This document shows, in pieces, positions 60,601 to 64,000 of a stretch of 64,000 bases of DNA; within the stretch, counting starts at the first letter, position 1; every line of letters starts with the position of its first letter. The position numbers and the translations under genes are program-made. The stretch spans positions 186,001 through 250,000 of the forward strand of contig NZ_AUGM01000004.1 of the NCBI RefSeq assembly GCF_000422665.1, written 5' to 3'. The notes beneath the pieces were generated by a model. That model had not been told where the DNA came from, did no database searches, and was given only the letters and a program-made list of their open reading frames with translations. Source of the DNA: Ferrimonas senticii DSM 18821. Its GTDB lineage: Bacteria; Pseudomonadota; Gammaproteobacteria; Enterobacterales; Shewanellaceae.

Positions 60601-60868
60601 GGTTGTCGCCAAACCTCCACTGTTCGGTAACGCTGATTGTTATTTTGTGGTGGCGAACTGCACTTGCTTGGCTGTTCGCAGGTTTTTATCAGTAATGCAG
60701 GTAAATGAGCTTTTTCATTAGGTTACGTCGCATTGCTATTTCAAATGTAGGTCATATTTGAGTAACTGGCAGGGCAATTTGGCCAATTAACGGCGTGGCT
60801 TACTGGCAGCAAAAAGGGCTTGCCACTGGCAAGCCCTTTGTTGTCGAGTTATTGAACGTTGGCGCCGG
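60601..60868. promoter_or_regulatory. promoter region of the capsule operon
   Basis: About 270 bp. An AT-rich stretch (60640-60760) probably holds the promoter of vexA; the right end is the acyl-CoA synthetase terminator. No JUMPstart or RcsB box was recognised. Confidence 0.4.
60815..60842 (-). terminator. terminator after the acyl-CoA synthetase gene
   Basis: On the minus strand AAAGGGCTTGCC-AGT-GGCAAGCCCTTT with a T tail. Confidence 0.85.
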
Positions 60869-62674
60869 TTAGTGGCGGCGGCGATACATGGCGTCAATTT
60901 CGCTGGCAAACACTTGGGTGATCACCTTGCGGCGCAGTTTAAGGGTTGGGGTTAGCTCACCACGGTCGATACTGAACGGGCGGGGCAGCAGGGTGAACTG
61001 CTTCACCTGTTCGTGGCGCGCTAGTACAGCTTGGTTTTGCTGGATCCGCTGCTGAAATTCTTGTTGTACCCGATCATTGCTAAGTAACTGCTCTGGCGTC
61101 TCAAAGGCGATCTGTTGTTGCTGCGCCCACGCTTGCAGCTGCAGCATATCCGGTACGATCAGAGCTGACACATAGTTGCGACCATCGGCGATGATCGCCG
61201 CTTGTTCGATAAAGGTTTCCAGCGCCAGTTGACCTTCCACTAACTGCGGCGCGACGTATTTGCCGTTAGAGGTTTTCATCAACTCTTTGATGCGATCGGT
61301 AATGTGCAGATGACCGTGGTTATCGATGTAACCGGCATCACCGGTTTTATACCAGCCATCTTCAAACGCTTGATTGGTCTCGGCTGGGCGGTTGTAGTAA
61401 CCAGCCATCACGGTATCGCCCTTAACTAAAATCTCATCATCAGCACCGATGCGCACTTGCAGATTGGGCAATGGCAAGCCGACGCCGCGGGTTTGGCGAC
61501 TGGCGATGCGGTTACAGGTGACGGTGGCGCTGGTTTCGGTGGCACCATAACCATTGAGTAGCGGAATGCCGATGTATTGGAAGAAGCGGTTAACTTGGTC
61601 ATCCAAGCGAGCGCCGCCGGCCGCCATCATCTGCAAGTTGCCGCCCAGAGCATCGCGCAGTTTTTTCAGTACCAGCTTATCGGCCAGTTGGTGCAGCGCG
61701 ACGGCAATGCCAGAGCGTTTGCGGCCGTCGATTTCTGCTTGATAGTGGCGTCGGCCTTGGCGCAAGCACCAGGTAAACAGAATGCGTTTGTGCAGTGGTG
61801 CGGCGCTGACTTTGGCGCTGATGGTGCCATGGATCTTTTCAAACAGGCGCGGCACTGCGCACATCACTTCTGGCTTTACCTCGGTCAGTGCGCTTTGCAC
61901 TGTGGTTGGGTCGGATAGGTACGCCACCCGTCCACCTTGGCTTAAGACGTACAGACTCCAACCGCGCTCGTACACGTGCGACAACGGCAAGAAGCTCAAC
62001 GACAAAGTGTTGGCCGCTAACGGCACCGCCAGCGCGTGTTGTTGAATAACCGCGGCGATGTTTTTGTGGCTAAGCATTACCCCTTTAGGCTCGCCGGTGG
62101 TGCCGGAGGTGTAGATCAGAGTGAACAGATCGGTCAGAGCGACGCTGTTAAAGCGTTGGCTCAGTTCCGCCTGAAACGGCGCGGCGTCGGTCGCCAGCAG
62201 CTCGGCAAAGGGGATGATCTGCAGTCGACTTGGCTGCGGTTGCAACTCGGGGTTGATCAACACTAAGGTGGTTAGGCTAGGGCATTGTTCGGCCATCGCC
62301 AATGCCGCTTGATATTGCGCCTGCTCGCCAACGAACAGAATGTTAACGCCGGCGTCATTGACAATATAAGCCGCCTGTTCGCTGGTGCTGGTAGCGTAGA
62401 TCGGCACCAACACCGCACGGGTCTTGATGCAGGCCAGATCGGTTAACACCCACTCTAAGCTGTTGCCGGCAAAGATCCCCACTTTATCTTGGGATTGCAC
62501 TTGCAACGCCAGTAAGGCGGCAGCCACGGCATCGCTTTGCTGTGCCAATTGTTGCCACGTTAGGCTGTGCCAGTTGGCGTTTTGCTGGTAGCGGATTGCT
62601 TCTTGATTAGCGCGCTGGGCGGTGACTTGCGCCAGTTGCCGGGCGACCAGATAGGTGTTGAGATCGGTACTCAT
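60869..62674 (-). CDS. AMP-dependent long-chain fatty acyl-CoA synthetase (FadD15-like)
   Basis: 601 residues of the ANL superfamily. ATP motif LIYTSGTTGEPKGVMLS, GYGATETSATVTCNR, YKTGDAGYIDNHGHLHITDR and ELMKTSNGKYVAPQLVE identify the eukaryote-like long-chain acyl-CoA ligases common in marine gammaproteobacteria. It activates fatty acids in the cytoplasm for degradation or lipid synthesis. Start 62674 has GGAG 6 nt upstream. It is separate from the capsule operon, although an acyl donor role for the lipid anchor could be imagined. Confidence 0.9.
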   Translation of the reverse strand: MSTDLNTYLVARQLAQVTAQRANQEAIRYQQNANWHSLTWQQLAQQSDAVAAALLALQVQSQDKVGIFAGNSLEWVLTDLACIKTRAVLVPIYATSTSEQAAYIVNDAGVNILFVGEQAQYQAALAMAEQCPSLTTLVLINPELQPQPSRLQIIPFAELLATDAAPFQAELSQRFNSVALTDLFTLIYTSGTTGEPKGVMLSHKNIAAVIQQHALAVPLAANTLSLSFLPLSHVYERGWSLYVLSQGGRVAYLSDPTTVQSALTEVKPEVMCAVPRLFEKIHGTISAKVSAAPLHKRILFTWCLRQGRRHYQAEIDGRKRSGIAVALHQLADKLVLKKLRDALGGNLQMMAAGGARLDDQVNRFFQYIGIPLLNGYGATETSATVTCNRIASRQTRGVGLPLPNLQVRIGADDEILVKGDTVMAGYYNRPAETNQAFEDGWYKTGDAGYIDNHGHLHITDRIKELMKTSNGKYVAPQLVEGQLALETFIEQAAIIADGRNYVSALIVPDMLQLQAWAQQQQIAFETPEQLLSNDRVQQEFQQRIQQNQAVLARHEQVKQFTLLPRPFSIDRGELTPTLKLRRKVITQVFASEIDAMYRRRH

Positions 62675-62798
62675 CGAGAGCTCCAAAAAACGGGATCCTC
62701 TCAGGCTAGACAGTGATGGCAGGATTGCCTAATGGCGCTTAGGTTGAAGGCGATCTTGGTCACGTTTGCTGGCGCTGGTCGTACCTGTTGACCGACCA

Positions 62799-62826
62799 AA
62801 AACGCCGCCCATGGCGGGCGGCGTGG
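62799..62826 (-). terminator. putative terminator after the RCC1-repeat gene
   Basis: ACGCCGCC-CATG-GGCGGCGT-like hairpin (AACGCCGCCCATGGCGGGCGGCGT) with TTT on the minus strand side. Confidence 0.6.
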
Positions 62827-62853
62827 TCAAGCGATTAACCTAGGTGGGGTGAG

Positions 62854-64000
62854 TTAACGAAATTCGACAAAGGGTAAGCGTTCACCCATCTCATTGAATG
62901 GACTGCCATCGCCGATATCTTCATCGTAAAGTACCGGCACGCCGCCTTCGCCATATTCACTGTAGCCCCAGCATTTTACCTGGCCAGTTTCAAATACGGC
63001 GCAGTGCTGATAGCCGCCACCGGCGATATCCACCACCCGAGCCTCGGTACCGAAATCGACAAAACCGGCAGCAGATACTGGGTTTTCCGCGCTGGTACCG
63101 AATTCAGTGTTAACGTCGTTACCGGCGTAATCGTCATCGCCCCAGCAGCTTACTTTGCCATCGGCGTACAATACGCAGGTGTTGTAGTAGCTGGTGACGA
63201 CTTTAGTCACAGGCTCGCTGCTTGGCAGTTCGACAAACGGCAAGTTGTCGCCCATTTCGTTGTCGTCACTGCCCATGGTGATGAAGTACACCCGGCGCTG
63301 TTGACTCCAGCTGTAGGTGACGCTGCCATCGTAGCGGGTGACGGTGTCGGCGGTATCGCAGTACAGTTTGCTGTTGCTGATCTCGGCGTCATCGAGTTCG
63401 CCATTCATATCGCCCGCGTCGGCACCGTACTCCAGTAGCACGCCGATATTGCCCGGGGCATCGGCACATTGGCTGAGACCGGCGTTTTCGCTGCTGAGTT
63501 CGGTAATGCGATAGTTAAAGGTTTTATCAAATTGGACGGTATTACTGTCGCCAAGGCCATCGCCGCGATCCTCTTCATCACCAACCCCTAACTGGCCGTC
63601 GTTGTTGCTGCCCCAGCATTTGACTTGGCCGCTGTTGGCCAGCGCGCAAACGTGGTCATAACGGCTATGGATCTGAGTGACTTCGATGCCACCCAGCTCT
63701 ACCACCGGCAGGCTGTCGCCCATCTCATCGGCTTGGTCGCCGATCTCTTCAAACGGGTTGATGTTGCTGCGCGAGAAGACATCCGCTTGACCTTGGCCTA
63801 ATTTGCCGTCGTCGTTATCGCCCCAGCATTTGACGTTACCATCTTCCAGAACCGCACAGGCGCCATCATCGTTCATGGTCATGGTGATGGCTTGGTAAGG
63901 TGCGGCTGTGGCCGGATTGGTACCTAAATCGACGATTGGGATAGCGTCGCCAAGTTCTGCCGCCAGATCGCCAATGCCATCACTGAAACCAAACGGAATG
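62854..64000 (-). CDS. RCC1-repeat (BNR/RCC1-like) protein, C-terminal part (partial)
   Basis: The frame is open beyond 64000, so the N-terminus lies outside. Repeats of the form CAVLEDGNVKCWGDNDDGKLG, CALANSGQVKCWGSNNDGQLG, CVLYADGKVSCWGDDDYAG and CAVFETGQVKCWGYSEYGEG (each truncated here to about 20 residues) recur about every 65-110 residues. They alternate with GDxLPxVELG linkers. Each blade carries two Cys, suggesting a disulfide-bonded extracellular beta-propeller. Very acidic, so probably secreted and adapted to a saline habitat. Function unknown. Confidence 0.82.
   Translation of the reverse strand, partial: IPFGFSDGIGDLAAELGDAIPIVDLGTNPATAAPYQAITMTMNDDGACAVLEDGNVKCWGDNDDGKLGQGQADVFSRSNINPFEEIGDQADEMGDSLPVVELGGIEVTQIHSRYDHVCALANSGQVKCWGSNNDGQLGVGDEEDRGDGLGDSNTVQFDKTFNYRITELSSENAGLSQCADAPGNIGVLLEYGADAGDMNGELDDAEISNSKLYCDTADTVTRYDGSVTYSWSQQRRVYFITMGSDDNEMGDNLPFVELPSSEPVTKVVTSYYNTCVLYADGKVSCWGDDDYAGNDVNTEFGTSAENPVSAAGFVDFGTEARVVDIAGGGYQHCAVFETGQVKCWGYSEYGEGGVPVLYDEDIGDGSPFNEMGERLPFVEFR

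Overview
This window reads as chromosomal DNA of a marine, respiratory gammaproteobacterium of the Shewanella/Ferrimonas type. The basis is a RibB fusion to a degenerate RibA domain, a periplasmic tetraheme flavocytochrome c fumarate reductase, another multiheme cytochrome, the retropepsin-like protease / RimK / aspartoacylase trio, and thr operon synteny (lasT-thrL-thrABC). The genus is an inference. No rRNA genes and no CRISPR arrays were seen.

Layout. 1-4.2 kb: riboflavin and thiamine housekeeping run (ribE end, ribBX, ribH, nusB, thiL, pgpA), interrupted by a 162-bp MITE-like element. 4.5-7.3 kb: protease, RimK, aspartoacylase. 7.4-9.7 kb: MFS carrier, a small secreted protein ending in a natural polyhistidine tail, and SlyD. 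10-17.8 kb: aceK, lasT, and the thr operon with a readable leader peptide and attenuator; a second copy of the MITE sits between attenuator and thrA. 18-26.3 kb: pentaheme cytochrome, mdtJI, a LysR regulator, an OprD porin, flavocytochrome c fumarate reductase with an upstream CRP-like site, and a LysR regulator. 26.4-30.2 kb: a pair of about 321-bp inverted repeats flanks an SLC13 carrier, two YeeE/YedE-type membrane proteins and a YggL-like protein. 30.5-37.2 kb: catalase, anmK, an M23 peptidase, tyrS and a split ThrE-type exporter.

37.3-48.0 kb: the most notable region. A 10.5-kb element sits in the 3' half of a tRNA-Trp gene between two perfect 118-bp direct repeats. It encodes a tyrosine integrase and a 964-residue family B DNA polymerase with intact exonuclease motifs, an altered motif C (TTDG) and a KTRG motif. 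These mark it as a pipolin, a mobile element carrying a primer-independent PolB. It carries several unrecognised small genes, a HIRAN-domain gene with an odd 5' end, an AT-rich orphan gene, and repeated hairpin-forming sequences near both ends.

48.0-60.6 kb: a nine-gene minus-strand operon whose content matches the Salmonella Vi antigen locus (vexA, vexE, tviB-, tviD-, tviE-like genes, an epimerase, vexB, vexC, vexD). It probably makes and exports a lipid-anchored acidic capsule, possibly with a different uronic acid. It ends about 50 bp from the pipolin's right repeat. 60.9-64 kb: a long-chain acyl-CoA synthetase and an RCC1-repeat protein cut by the window end.

All functions come from reading motifs and recalled family knowledge; no searches were run.
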